A stretch of DNA of 64,000 nucleotides from Rubripirellula sp. (lineage in GTDB: Bacteria; Planctomycetota; Planctomycetia; Pirellulales; Pirellulaceae): NCBI GenBank assembly GCA_012270065.1, contig JAAXJB010000092.1:40976-104975 (forward strand). The letters are read 5' to 3'. This document shows, piece after piece, positions 26,028 through 35,605 of the stretch (position 1 is the first letter of the stretch; each line of letters opens with the position of its first letter). The notes under the pieces are model-generated. The model saw only the letters and a list, made by a program, of their open reading frames with translations. It had not been told where the DNA came from and did not search any database. A program made the translations under genes and the position numbers.

Positions 26028-28091
26028 TCACTTTGCAGCGAATTCCGGCATGACGGTGGGCAACTGGCGAACGATGAATCGTGGCAACAACAACAACGCG
26101 CGGTTGCTGACCTCGTCAATTGCCATTCGATATTTGAACGTTGAGACACCTGCCATCACCTGGTTCATTCGCTCAACGAAATCTTCGCGCGTCTGATTCA
26201 ATGGTGGTGTCCAGACAAAAATCGGCAAGCGGTCATAGGTTGCTTCTGTACCAACCCACCAATGTTCCGAATCAACCTGTCTGACCTGCAAACCCGATGG
26301 GGCTAAAGTATGTTGAAGGGTTTTTCCGGCATCTTCCTGTTTATGAGGCAGAAGCAGAAACTCCGGCGGTGCTCCACGGCGAACAGCATCATGCCAGTTG
26401 AAAACACATGTCGCCTGATTAAGCCTTGCTGTTCTCCGCAACAGTCCCGCGACACTGACAGGTGTATCCCAGGCTGGCCCGAATTTGCCTCCGGACAAAA
26501 CATCCCAATCGGCATCCGGATCACTGACCTGACAAGCCCAACGTCGAAACCTCGCTTCCTCCATTTTTGGATCGACACCTCGCATTCTTCTCAACGCCTC
26601 AGTAGCAAAGCAAGCCAACTGTCTGAGTTGCCTTGGATTGGCGTCACCCTGATCACCGGCAAGGAATCGCGTCAGAAAATCCCGAGCCGTATCGCCGCCG
26701 GCACCAAAATCGTCAACCGATGTCAACATGCTGGCCGCTTCTTCAAAAACATCATCCCTCAGCGTCAACAACAACAGAGTCGGCTGTTCCTGAATTTCAG
26801 AGTTCAAAAGCCCAGCTGCTTCATCCAGTAATTCTCTGGCAGAACGCCATTGCTTCGTGGTAGGAATTGTCTGCTGCATATCTGCACCAGCCAAATCGTA
26901 AGACGGCCAATCCATTTGAATCGGGACACCCGTTACCTGACTTATCAACAACATCAGATCACTGGCGGGGTATCCATCTGATGCAAGAGCAAGTTTGATT
27001 GCAAGATCCGCTCGTAGATCAAGTTCCTTTGGCACGACTTGGATCAGCAGGTCTTCATCTTCTTCCACAGCAGCTTCGTCCAGCTTGACCTGCTCCATGG
27101 TCGGTGGTGCCTGCAAGGTCGGTTTCGATTGCGCTCCATCGTCAAGCAGAAACTGTGTGTACTGCGCAAGCTCCGGAGGTAGATCCTGCATTCCCCCAGC
27201 ATCGTCGACGGCTTCATTCGGCTCTGGGGCCAACAGATCGCCCTCATCGGCTTGCACGGCAGCTGCATTTTCGTTGTCGGTGGACACTGTAGAATCCTGA
27301 CCGTCCACTGAACCCAACACCGGTGGCTGCAACAGGTCACTCGGGATTTCTGACGCTGTTCCGGTATCACTCACTGCCACGTCAGATGAGCTTGCTGCCG
27401 AAGTGCCCCCTGGCTCGGCTTCCATACGTGGATCGGTTCCAGGAGGGTTTTCCAGGTCAGAATCGGGTTCAGCCGATCCTGCATTATCTGGCACGCTGGA
27501 TTCCAAAACATCGGACTCCTGTGGCGCGGTCTGATTCTGGGTCACTTCCATGTCTGACACTTCAGAGTTCGCCGGGTTTGTCTGCTGATTGCCCCCATCT
27601 GAATTCTGTGTTGACGAATCTCCGCCTTTGAACGCGACTCCGTCTGTCGGCTTCACTTCGCGTTGTCCCCACGACGACACAAACCAGCCGAAGAACAGAA
27701 CTGCCGTAATCAACCCGGTTGCAGCCAACGCAACCACCAGTGCGATCTGGCGAGATTTTTGGGTCTTTGCACTTTGCCAATCCGGATGCATTGCACCCGC
27801 AAGCCCGTCCGTACTTTCTGGTGGAACAGAATCCGTCCCCAAGAACCCTTCTACACCAGGAGGCAAGGAACTCTCTTCGGCGATACCGGAATCGGCAGCA
27901 ATTGCCTCTTCGGTAATGGCTTGACTGTCGACACCCGAGTGCCCGATTTCGACTTTCCCGTCAGGTCGATTGATCTCCACCATCGAACCACACTTGGGGC
28001 ATGCCGTGATCGTGCCAACAATCGCCGGGTCGGATACCCTGAGTTGACTGGCACAGGTCAGACATCGGACTGCGAATGGCTGAAAAGACAA
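26028..28091 (-). CDS. Zinc-ribbon, single-pass membrane protein of unknown function
   Basis: This is a 687-residue protein. The N-terminus has a four-cysteine zinc ribbon (C10-x2-C13 and C31-x2-C34; CLTC and CPKC). A transmembrane helix follows at about residues 113-140 (RQIALVVALAATGLITAVLFFGWFVSSW), then an acidic, Ser/Asp/Glu-rich linker of about 150-200 residues. A folded C-terminal domain starts near ELDLRADLAIKLALASDGYP and runs to the end. The C-terminal part recalls secretin-like or STN-type segments (SDLMLLISQVTGVPIQMDW) found in planctomycete proteins of unknown role, but I am not sure. The ribbon would be cytoplasmic and the long domain periplasmic. Confidence 0.7.
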   Translation of the reverse strand: MSFQPFAVRCLTCASQLRVSDPAIVGTITACPKCGSMVEINRPDGKVEIGHSGVDSQAITEEAIAADSGIAEESSLPPGVEGFLGTDSVPPESTDGLAGAMHPDWQSAKTQKSRQIALVVALAATGLITAVLFFGWFVSSWGQREVKPTDGVAFKGGDSSTQNSDGGNQQTNPANSEVSDMEVTQNQTAPQESDVLESSVPDNAGSAEPDSDLENPPGTDPRMEAEPGGTSAASSSDVAVSDTGTASEIPSDLLQPPVLGSVDGQDSTVSTDNENAAAVQADEGDLLAPEPNEAVDDAGGMQDLPPELAQYTQFLLDDGAQSKPTLQAPPTMEQVKLDEAAVEEDEDLLIQVVPKELDLRADLAIKLALASDGYPASDLMLLISQVTGVPIQMDWPSYDLAGADMQQTIPTTKQWRSARELLDEAAGLLNSEIQEQPTLLLLTLRDDVFEEAASMLTSVDDFGAGGDTARDFLTRFLAGDQGDANPRQLRQLACFATEALRRMRGVDPKMEEARFRRWACQVSDPDADWDVLSGGKFGPAWDTPVSVAGLLRRTARLNQATCVFNWHDAVRRGAPPEFLLLPHKQEDAGKTLQHTLAPSGLQVRQVDSEHWWVGTEATYDRLPIFVWTPPLNQTREDFVERMNQVMAGVSTFKYRMAIDEVSNRALLLLPRFIVRQLPTVMPEFAAK

Positions 28092-28364
28092 AGGATTCTC
28101 AGGGGAAAGAGTTGCGGAACTGTGAGCAACATCAAACTTTTCTAAAGTGGCGAAAACGATGCAACGAGGTGAGGAAATGCATCCTTCTGCTTTTTACCGC
28201 AATCGTCCACGATGAGCTACCAACTGCAATTCTACGACTCTCGGTGATTCATTGCACCAAAATCTTCCTGACTCACAGAAAGGAATGACAAACACGACAG
28301 CCAGAGATTCACCAGATTAACACGCCCGGAGGTGGGAGGAGCCAGTTTTCAACACGCGCAAGAA

Positions 28365-28394
28365 ATCGGGCCGGCCCAATGAGACCAGCCCGAT
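28365..28394 (-). terminator. Probable terminator of the giant surface-protein gene
   Basis: ATCGGGC at 28365-28371 pairs with GCCCGAT at 28388-28394, with additional inner pairing. On the minus strand the hairpin is followed by TTTCTT. It lies about 30 bp past the stop of the 1680-residue protein. The rest of 28092-28424 shows no gene. Confidence 0.55.
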
Positions 28395-28424
28395 GTCAAT
28401 CAATTGAATTCAAACGAACGGTGA

Positions 28425-31400
28425 TCAGCTCCAGACTTGATCCACGTCACCAGCCAGAATGTCAAGCAAACCGTTGTCCTCTTCCTCATCGCGAACGTCC
28501 TGGCCCACGACCGATTCGACCGATTCGACCGAGGCGATCTCCTCCGGTGCCAGTGGGCAGTCGGTGATCGCGATTTTGTCCACTTCATTGAGAAGATCAG
28601 ATCCGAGATCCATGAATACAGCATCTGTTGACTGCGAGTTCGTTGCATCCCGTTCAACGTTTTGGGCTACAACCTGCTCGCCTTCACCACTGTTTGCCAT
28701 CCCACTCAGGCCATTCAGTACCAGCATCGCGTCAACGGCCGTCACCTTGTAGTCACCATTGACGTCAGGATAAATCTTCGAGGAAGAGTCATTACCGCTC
28801 CCTGATTCACCCTCACCTACGACAGCCATCTGATTCACAATCAAGAGTGCATCGATCGGAGAGACAAAACCATCATTGTTGACGTCAAGATTATCACCCT
28901 GATTCTGCTGTTGAGAACCGGCCGCACCAATCGTGATTGTGAGAACGTCGTGCTTGATGTTCTCGATTGGAACAGGATTGTTATCCAGGAACAGAAGTGT
29001 GTCATGCTGTGGCATCAGGTCCGCTGGAGACCCTTTGAACTGCATTGTGCCTGGACCTGTCACATCGAAGAAGACGGTCGCAAGCTCTTTTGGATCGTCA
29101 TTGGTGTAGGGGAAGGTGAAACTCGTGTTCTGTCGCAAACTTCCCAGCTCGTCAATGATCCCCGGAATTGCCGCGGTGCCCGATCCCGCGTTTGCACGGA
29201 AAGCCGGATCGAACTCGACATCGAAATTGTATTCGCCAGATGTCGGCGCGACGGGAGTCAGATTATCAGCAGAGTAGAGAACGTCGAGGTATCCTGCATA
29301 AACCAGAGTCGCAAGACCGAGAGCGCGCGTATCATCGACGGTGATCTGCAATCCGATTTCATCACCCACGGTGACCGCGGCAGGATCCAGAAGACTGCCT
29401 GATCTGTCCACCAGAGCGAAGTCAAAAGCGACATCAGCCTCACTGTTCTGGTTTCCAAGTGCAAGAGTTACTGTCGCCGAAGTCATCACACCTTCGGTCG
29501 TCACGACAAAGTAACTGAATTCCTCAAGGCCCGAAGCTCCCGCGTTAGGCCGATAACTCAGGTAATCATCCTCAAGGTCATTTGGCGTACCGTTATCTTC
29601 CACCAGGACAATCCCTTTGGAAGCACCGGTCAGCACGTCGAACTCGGTGATGGTTCCGTTCATGCCAAGATTGTCGTTGTCCAGAACATCCAAGACGCTC
29701 CGTTGAGGAGACGAGTTGACGATCACGTCTCCGTTGGAATCAAGACCATCGGGGAACGAATCATCCACCGCCGCAGTAATGAACTCGGAGTCTGGCAAAA
29801 TCGTCAGTTGCGTGGAATTGAATCGCAACTGGGCCAAATCGAGAGCTGTATTTTCATCGAACAGGACGCACTCAGCTTCAAGCGTGTTCGCTGGATCACC
29901 TGCAAACACCGCGATGCCGGCAGCGTTGGCCCGCATCGTTGCCTCAAACAGAACAGCAGGGCCGGCGTGTTGCTGAAGATTTCCGAGATCCTGAGTGCTG
30001 CCAACCTCATCCAGAACACCCGGTGTCTGAGCACTTCCCAGCCTGAAAGCGCCGCCACCACTGAAGAGAGGACCGAATTCCACATCGAAGTCGAATCCGT
30101 CATTCGGGTTCGTATCGACGGTTGATACCAAAGCTGAGGTGTAGAGCAAATCGAAGAACGCCGAAGTGACACCGTTCGTCAGACCGGGACGCAAATCGTC
30201 AACCGTTACACGAACCGTGAATTCCTGACCAACCGTGACATGTTCTATCGCACCACCGTTGGTGGCATCCATGATCTCGATGTCGAATTCCAGCAGGTCG
30301 TCGTCCAATGACTCAGGCAACATGTTCACGGTGACTGTTGCCTGACTTACCAGACCAGCACCATCCTGAATGGTATAGAGGAACTGTTCTGTGCCAGAGA
30401 AATTCTCTTGTGGAGTGTATCGGATGGATTGACCACCAGCGACCACTGAGATGATGCCACCCTCTGTACCGGCACTCACGCTGGTAATGGCCAGCCCACC
30501 GTTGATACTTGAGATGTCGTTATCAAGAACAGCCAACGGACGATTGGTCGAGTTGGTTGGTACCGAGAAAATATCATCCAATGCGATCGGCACGTTCGAT
30601 TGGAATTTGACATTCACCACAACGCTGGCCGTTGCCGTGTTGCCAAACTGGTCACGTACCGTGTAACTGAAAGAGTCAAAACCAATGAAGCCGTTGGGCG
30701 GCGTGTAAGTGATCTGGTTGTTGGTTGGCGGCGGCACAATACCAAGAGTGCCGATGGTATTGAGGCTGTCAATGATGAGGGAATTACCCGCCAACTGGAA
30801 GTCGTTTGCAAGTACATCCAATGGCACACTGACGGAGTTTCTTGCGACTTCAAAGTAGTCATCGTTAGCGATGTCGGAACCACTCAGAACCGTGACCTGG
30901 TGATCCTGAACTTCACCCGTGCCAGCAAACCCGCCTGAATCGAGATTGCCGGTCTTGCTCAACCGGAAACGCATGAAGGTGTCACCCGTCGGAGCATCCG
31001 ACGGCACTGGAACCGAAACGCTGTAAACAACGTTGGTGACTCCACTGTTCACGGTCTGATTGCTCAGGAACTTTTCCCCTGCATCATCGAAATCACCATC
31101 CTGATTGAAATCCATGAAACCCTGAAGGTAAGCTGTGGATCCAGTGGTGTTGGTGAGTGTCACTTCAAAGCTGGCCGTATCACCTGGCGACAGAGGTGTG
31201 GCTTGAAGTACACCATCTTCATCATTGATCGCCATGTTCACGTCATCACCCGTGGCATCAATGGACGGAATCCCGTCAACATCGCGGTCAGGTGCGGTGC
31301 CAATCGACAACCCTTCGACGATTCCGTGCCGGGCTCCATCCGGAAGCGTTGTTCCATAAGAAGCCGGAGCATCTCCAAAATCCAGAGTGGAGCGGAAGCC

Positions 31401-33467
31401 GAAGTTGTATTCGTTTGAGGTAGCAACTCCATCGAAGAAGATGTTGTGCTCACCGCTTGCCGGACTGGAAACCTGATAGCCGGGAGCCGGCACGGCGCGA
31501 ATGGTGTAGTTTCCGGCCCCTTGGAAGTTGAAGAAGTAACTACCGTCCGCATCAGTGACCGTGTTGGCTTCGCCGAGGTCAGGGCGGTTGTCCCCATCAG
31601 TGTCCAGATAAACGTAAATGCCTTCCAGTGGAGCCTCATTGTTGTCCATGACGCCATCCCCATCGGCATCATCAAATGCAACACCCGTTTTCACACCACT
31701 CACAATACCGAAGCCGAATTCGACCCCACTAACCGCTCCGCCGTTGGGAACATTGACAGAGACAACGGTCGGGGTAGATGCCAGATAAGGAGCAGGTGCG
31801 GATGCATAGAGTTGGACGACACCAGCACTCACACTCAATGCAAAATTACCGTCCAGATCAGTGATGTCGATAGGCTCGCCCGCCGTATGTTCACCATCGC
31901 CGTTGACGTCAGCAAACACCGTCACTCCGGCCAGGCCGCCGTCTCCGATGCCGCTGCCGTTGAGGTTCTCATCGAAGAACACACGACCGCTGACATTACC
32001 GCCACCCTGTGTTCCGGCAGACAACAGGTGGGCCAGCGTATTCGTGATCTCATTTGTTCCCAGGAAACCCTCGTTGGCACTGTAGAAGTCGTCGGCAAAT
32101 ACTGGGGCAACGTCATCCGATGTTCCGTAAATGCCGTCCGGCCCAAGCCCCTGAAAATAGGGAATCGAGTTGGCAGCACCCTCGTCCGAAAGCGTACCAG
32201 TGAAGTTGTCACCGTTGGTATGAGCCATGCCCAGCGTGTGGCCGGCTTCGTGGGCAACCACTGCTGCCAAAAAGTCACCGATGAAGTCAACCTGACTGTT
32301 ATTGGGACTGATGCCTCCATCGATTGCATCCTGAGCATCCGCACCAAACAAATCGAGAGCGAAGAACCCATAACCTGACAAATCGAAGTTCCCCAAGTCA
32401 ACGCTTTGCGCGTATCCATAGGCACCATCACGATTAATATCAACTCCGCTTCCCCCGATCATCATCCGGGTCAAACGCGGGTCGTTGAGGGAAATCTGGC
32501 CGCCATGGTCGCGGCTGTTGAGTATTCGAACAGCGTATTCGCCTGGAACCGAAGAGTCGCTGTAATCACCGTTCTCACCTGTTTGAACCAGATCCTCAAA
32601 AATGCGGACGGTTCCGGTGATCACCTTTTCCATGATGTTGTTGGCGGCATTGATGTTGTCCGCCTCAATCCCGAGCAAGGGAAGAGATTCAATCAGACTC
32701 GGGATTCTTACAAACCCTGGTAAACCAACCAGGTTTCCATCGATTACGTCCCCATCAAAGTCCAAGTAAATGATCTGGGCGTCACCAACCTCCAATTCTT
32801 CGGTCACCGGGCGATAAGCTCTCAGGCCGATCGTGTAATTGTTGAGCGGACCCAAGACATCGGGAGCAACTGTCAGGTAGTACGTGCCATCTCTGGGAAC
32901 AACATACGTCCCGGTCGAATTTCCGACGGTCTGACGAGGTGCATGGGGGTATTGGTCAGAAAATAGACTGGTCGTGCTGCCATAAACGGTCTGACCAGAA
33001 ATGTCACGAATGATGAATTGATTTGCAGCACCCAACACAGCAATATCGAGGATATCGCCACCCCGCAGCGTCATGCCAAAGGTATCCAAGTCGGCCGTGA
33101 AGCCAGTTCCTGACCCGGGCAAGGCGGACTCAAGCGGCAAAGTACCAAAGATATCGACCGTATCCTGTTGGCCGAAGCCGGTTCCGATCGGCACCACGTC
33201 TGCGTTATTGATCGAATCGTTCGCGCCAGACTCCACAAAGGACTCCGACTCATTGAAGGTGAACGATTGAACTGCACCCACATTACGATTCGTCGTGTAC
33301 TCGGTCAGCTCCGGGGCAGGCGCAGTGGGCAAATCCGTCAGCACAGCGAGTAATCGTCGCTCCTCCAATCCCTCCATATTCAAACGACGCTGCTTCTTCT
33401 GCAGTCGGTTCGAACGCTTGGTGTTCTTGTCGGGTCTTCTACGTTTGGCTTGATTTCGTTTGATCAT
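28425..33467 (-). CDS. Giant multidomain surface metalloprotease with cohesin-like and dockerin modules
   Basis: This 1680-residue protein starts with a very basic leader (about residues 1-30) and the LEERRLLAVL motif (34-43), the LEPR-XLL surface signal. Domains in order: a PPC-like beta domain (about 130-215); an M10-like zincin with HEAGHTLGMAH (406-416); two SdrD-B/Cna-B-like domains (about 493-690); a GEVED domain (about 745-865); tandem cadherin/Ig-like linkers with DDxF...VLANDF and VLDNDI (about 868-1065); a cohesin-like sandwich (about 1090-1210); another Ig-like linker; a second cohesin-like sandwich; and a dockerin with DVNNDGFVSPIDALLIVNQM and DVNGDYKVTAVDAMLVLNGL. The C-terminal tail is acidic. 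It probably anchors or builds the cell surface or matrix. Leaderless of any classical signal peptide, it depends on the LEPR-XLL route. Confidence 0.85.
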   Translation of the reverse strand: MIKRNQAKRRRPDKNTKRSNRLQKKQRRLNMEGLEERRLLAVLTDLPTAPAPELTEYTTNRNVGAVQSFTFNESESFVESGANDSINNADVVPIGTGFGQQDTVDIFGTLPLESALPGSGTGFTADLDTFGMTLRGGDILDIAVLGAANQFIIRDISGQTVYGSTTSLFSDQYPHAPRQTVGNSTGTYVVPRDGTYYLTVAPDVLGPLNNYTIGLRAYRPVTEELEVGDAQIIYLDFDGDVIDGNLVGLPGFVRIPSLIESLPLLGIEADNINAANNIMEKVITGTVRIFEDLVQTGENGDYSDSSVPGEYAVRILNSRDHGGQISLNDPRLTRMMIGGSGVDINRDGAYGYAQSVDLGNFDLSGYGFFALDLFGADAQDAIDGGISPNNSQVDFIGDFLAAVVAHEAGHTLGMAHTNGDNFTGTLSDEGAANSIPYFQGLGPDGIYGTSDDVAPVFADDFYSANEGFLGTNEITNTLAHLLSAGTQGGGNVSGRVFFDENLNGSGIGDGGLAGVTVFADVNGDGEHTAGEPIDITDLDGNFALSVSAGVVQLYASAPAPYLASTPTVVSVNVPNGGAVSGVEFGFGIVSGVKTGVAFDDADGDGVMDNNEAPLEGIYVYLDTDGDNRPDLGEANTVTDADGSYFFNFQGAGNYTIRAVPAPGYQVSSPASGEHNIFFDGVATSNEYNFGFRSTLDFGDAPASYGTTLPDGARHGIVEGLSIGTAPDRDVDGIPSIDATGDDVNMAINDEDGVLQATPLSPGDTASFEVTLTNTTGSTAYLQGFMDFNQDGDFDDAGEKFLSNQTVNSGVTNVVYSVSVPVPSDAPTGDTFMRFRLSKTGNLDSGGFAGTGEVQDHQVTVLSGSDIANDDYFEVARNSVSVPLDVLANDFQLAGNSLIIDSLNTIGTLGIVPPPTNNQITYTPPNGFIGFDSFSYTVRDQFGNTATASVVVNVKFQSNVPIALDDIFSVPTNSTNRPLAVLDNDISSINGGLAITSVSAGTEGGIISVVAGGQSIRYTPQENFSGTEQFLYTIQDGAGLVSQATVTVNMLPESLDDDLLEFDIEIMDATNGGAIEHVTVGQEFTVRVTVDDLRPGLTNGVTSAFFDLLYTSALVSTVDTNPNDGFDFDVEFGPLFSGGGAFRLGSAQTPGVLDEVGSTQDLGNLQQHAGPAVLFEATMRANAAGIAVFAGDPANTLEAECVLFDENTALDLAQLRFNSTQLTILPDSEFITAAVDDSFPDGLDSNGDVIVNSSPQRSVLDVLDNDNLGMNGTITEFDVLTGASKGIVLVEDNGTPNDLEDDYLSYRPNAGASGLEEFSYFVVTTEGVMTSATVTLALGNQNSEADVAFDFALVDRSGSLLDPAAVTVGDEIGLQITVDDTRALGLATLVYAGYLDVLYSADNLTPVAPTSGEYNFDVEFDPAFRANAGSGTAAIPGIIDELGSLRQNTSFTFPYTNDDPKELATVFFDVTGPGTMQFKGSPADLMPQHDTLLFLDNNPVPIENIKHDVLTITIGAAGSQQQNQGDNLDVNNDGFVSPIDALLIVNQMAVVGEGESGSGNDSSSKIYPDVNGDYKVTAVDAMLVLNGLSGMANSGEGEQVVAQNVERDATNSQSTDAVFMDLGSDLLNEVDKIAITDCPLAPEEIASVESVESVVGQDVRDEEEDNGLLDILAGDVDQVWS

Positions 33468-33989
33468 CGAGTGTCTCTACCAAATTCACGACTCACGACG
33501 TTTCGCCGTCATGATTCGGAACGGTTTATAAGGATGAACAGGGTCACAGATCGGTTGGCGATGGTGTTCGGAATGGAATTTTCCCATTCTCGAGGCATTT
33601 GCCAACTCGCGCATTGTCTAGCATCGGTCAAAAGTTTCGCTATCGTTTGCCAAACACCCGGTAGCTCCCCATTCACCTATTAGGGGCTTTGGGTATTCTG
33701 GGTAATCCGGGCAAACCGAGTCTGCGATTCTAATTACACCCGTTAAGGTGTCAACGAAACGCATGTTATCGGATGCATTGCGGGTGCCAAAGTTCCATCG
33801 TGTCTCCCAGAATCCTATTAATCGGACCAACCGGATTCTCAGCACACTCGCCAGAGCAAGTGTTCATTTGTTCACAATGAGACCCATTGAGTAGATATTG
33901 TAGGCGTAATGGCACAAAAAAACCCGCCTCGCCGTAGCGAAGCGGGATGAAGGATTGGGTCGATCACGTGCCTCGTGGCACGATCTGAT
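33468..33989. other. Long upstream leader region of the giant gene
   Basis: About 520 bp separate the giant gene start and the BBP7 gene end (both minus strand). It holds the BBP7 terminator at its right-hand side and otherwise no gene. The minus-strand leader contains GGGTGTTTGGCAAACG about 190 bases before the start codon; the GTTTGGCAAAC core is a near-palindrome. No known riboswitch fits. Confidence 0.4.
33915..33946 (-). terminator. Rho-independent terminator of the BBP7 gene
   Basis: CCCGCcTCGC and GCGAaGCGGG (33923-33946) form a stem with a CGTA loop, followed on the minus strand by eight T residues (A-run at 33915-33922). It is positioned about 45 bp after the BBP7 stop. Confidence 0.9.
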
Positions 33990-35408
33990 CTACCAGTTGT
34001 ATTCGGCTCCAAACGAGAAACCTTGAACGACCAGGTCGTCGAATACATAGGCCGGGTCGACGGGGCTTCCTCCGGGAGCAAGGCTGAGAACGGAATTCTT
34101 GTCGATTGACGCGAAGGCAATGTCTTCTGCGGCGATCGCGTAATATGCCGAGCGGAATTTCCAAGAGTGATTGAGTTGCCAGATGAATTTGAGCTCAAAC
34201 TCGCACATCAGGTCATTGCCTCGATGAGTGTCATTGATCACTGCGTTTGCAATCGAGTTCGAATTGACGGTGAATGAACGCTTGGCTTCGTTTTGCACCC
34301 AGGCGGTTTTCAGCCCCATCCCGAGTCGTACCCCGGAGTGGATATTCCACCAAACATCACCACCCACCTGAGCTCCAAACATGTGGTTCCTGACTCGATC
34401 ACTTGAATCGAAGAACCGTGTGGGGCTGCGATAAGCGGAGTACTGCATTTCATTCCGGAATTGCAGGTACCGCAAACCGAACAGCCATGATCCCTGGAAG
34501 CGGCAGTAAGGGCCCATCGTGCGGCGACGGTAATTCAATTCGATCGTGTGGAATTCACTTTCAACACCGATGCTTTGAGACGACGATTCGTCAACATCAT
34601 CAAGTACAACGGCTGTGCCAAAGTCGGTAATGAAAGAGTAGAGGTTGTTGGTCGCAGAGTTAGCAACGGCTCGTGCATCCCACTCATTGCCACCCATGTA
34701 GTTGGCTTCAATGTTTCCCCCAACGCCGCAGATCAATGCACCTGAGAGCCTTACGCCGGCCGCCAATTCGTCACCGTCTTTCGCATCATTGAGCGATAAA
34801 GCAACATCAGTCGGGGGATTCACTGACCCCACGCCGGTCACTGGCATGTTATTCAGCCCCTGCGTGTGACCCAGAAAAACAGCCTCGACCGAAAGATCAT
34901 ACCAACGCAGGCCACAAATCTCTCCGTAAGGTCGTAAACCGTTGCCCAAGCCTCGCAAGTTACTGCCCAAATAGCGAGGATCGATCGACCAGTAATTACA
35001 AAAGGCGTCAAAGCAACTACCCCCGCTCAAGAGACCTGAACCACTTTCGCGACACCCCATTAACCCTCCTCGTAAAAGACCGTTGCCAAAAGCGGTCGCA
35101 CGAGGGTCACAAGAGCCGCAATTCTCATCACACTGACCACCAGACATGAAACCGACAGGCATGATGCCTCCGGGAAAAGCGGCAGCACCGTTGTTCATCA
35201 TCCCCGCCGAAAATGCCATCCCAGCCGGCACAACGCCTCCTTGATACATCGACGGGTGAGTCATTCCTGCTGGAGTGACATACCCGCTGGCATCGTAATC
35301 CGCATTGGCGATTGGCATCTGTGCGGTGGCCGGCAGTGCGATAAGTGCTGCACAAACAGCAATCGCCCTGAGGCTCCAAGAACGTGAAAGTATTCGGTAT
35401 TGAGTCAT
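33990..35408 (-). CDS. BBP7-family outer-membrane beta-barrel protein
   Basis: This is a protein of about 472 residues of the planctomycete BBP7 family. The start at 35408 (MTQYRILSRSWSLRAIAV...) is preferred over an ATG three codons earlier; it gives a signal peptide ending PATAQM. A Gly/Met/Pro-rich region follows (GVVPAGMAFSAGMMNNGAA), then a Cys-rich stretch (CDENCGSCDPR), then the barrel part beginning WYDLSVEAVFLGH. Alternating hydrophobic strands end with the aromatic GFSFGAEYNW, a typical beta-signal. It should sit in the outer membrane. A strong terminator follows. Confidence 0.88.
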   Translation of the reverse strand: MTQYRILSRSWSLRAIAVCAALIALPATAQMPIANADYDASGYVTPAGMTHPSMYQGGVVPAGMAFSAGMMNNGAAAFPGGIMPVGFMSGGQCDENCGSCDPRATAFGNGLLRGGLMGCRESGSGLLSGGSCFDAFCNYWSIDPRYLGSNLRGLGNGLRPYGEICGLRWYDLSVEAVFLGHTQGLNNMPVTGVGSVNPPTDVALSLNDAKDGDELAAGVRLSGALICGVGGNIEANYMGGNEWDARAVANSATNNLYSFITDFGTAVVLDDVDESSSQSIGVESEFHTIELNYRRRTMGPYCRFQGSWLFGLRYLQFRNEMQYSAYRSPTRFFDSSDRVRNHMFGAQVGGDVWWNIHSGVRLGMGLKTAWVQNEAKRSFTVNSNSIANAVINDTHRGNDLMCEFELKFIWQLNHSWKFRSAYYAIAAEDIAFASIDKNSVLSLAPGGSPVDPAYVFDDLVVQGFSFGAEYNW

Positions 35409-35605
35409 TCGGTGCATCGCAAACGTCTCCGCGGCATCCGCCGCATGGCTATAGGCCGATCATTCATTTGCGGGGCAACATGTCCAAAACCCAGAATCGC
35501 TTCGGACACGCAATCGAAGCCGGTAAACAGATCACGCTTACTCAACTTCACGACTTTGCACGCGGCAAACAACAACAGCGCTGCTGCTTTGGCGAACAAA
35601 GACAT
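35405..35605 (-). CDS. Possible tiny lipoprotein/leader peptide overlapping the BBP7 start
   Basis: This is a 66-codon frame whose TGA overlaps the BBP7 ATG as ATGA (35405-35408). The peptide begins MSLFAKAAALLLFAACK, a short hydrophobic run with a lipobox-like LFAAC, and ends in a basic tail (MRRMPRRRLRC). A G-rich sequence (GGGGGGA) lies immediately before the ATG, too close to be a good ribosome site. The overlap suggests translational coupling, either as a real small lipoprotein or as a leader. It could equally be chance. Confidence 0.3.
   Translation of the reverse strand: MSLFAKAAALLLFAACKVVKLSKRDLFTGFDCVSEAILGFGHVAPQMNDRPIAMRRMPRRRLRCTE

Noticed and set aside
31446..32378. 310-codon frame antisense to the giant surface protein
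   Set aside because: It mirrors coding sequence containing HEAGH and SdrD-B-like repeats; no recognisable product.
28425..33467. Cellulosome scaffoldin
   Set aside because: There is a single dockerin protein with cohesin-like domains of doubtful type and no dockerin-tagged cellulases nearby.
33560..33720. Cyclic-di-GMP (GEMM-like) riboswitch in the giant gene leader
   Set aside because: GGCAAACG...GCGAAAC looks suggestive, but the GGGACGCAAAGC core and tetraloop-receptor arrangement are missing.
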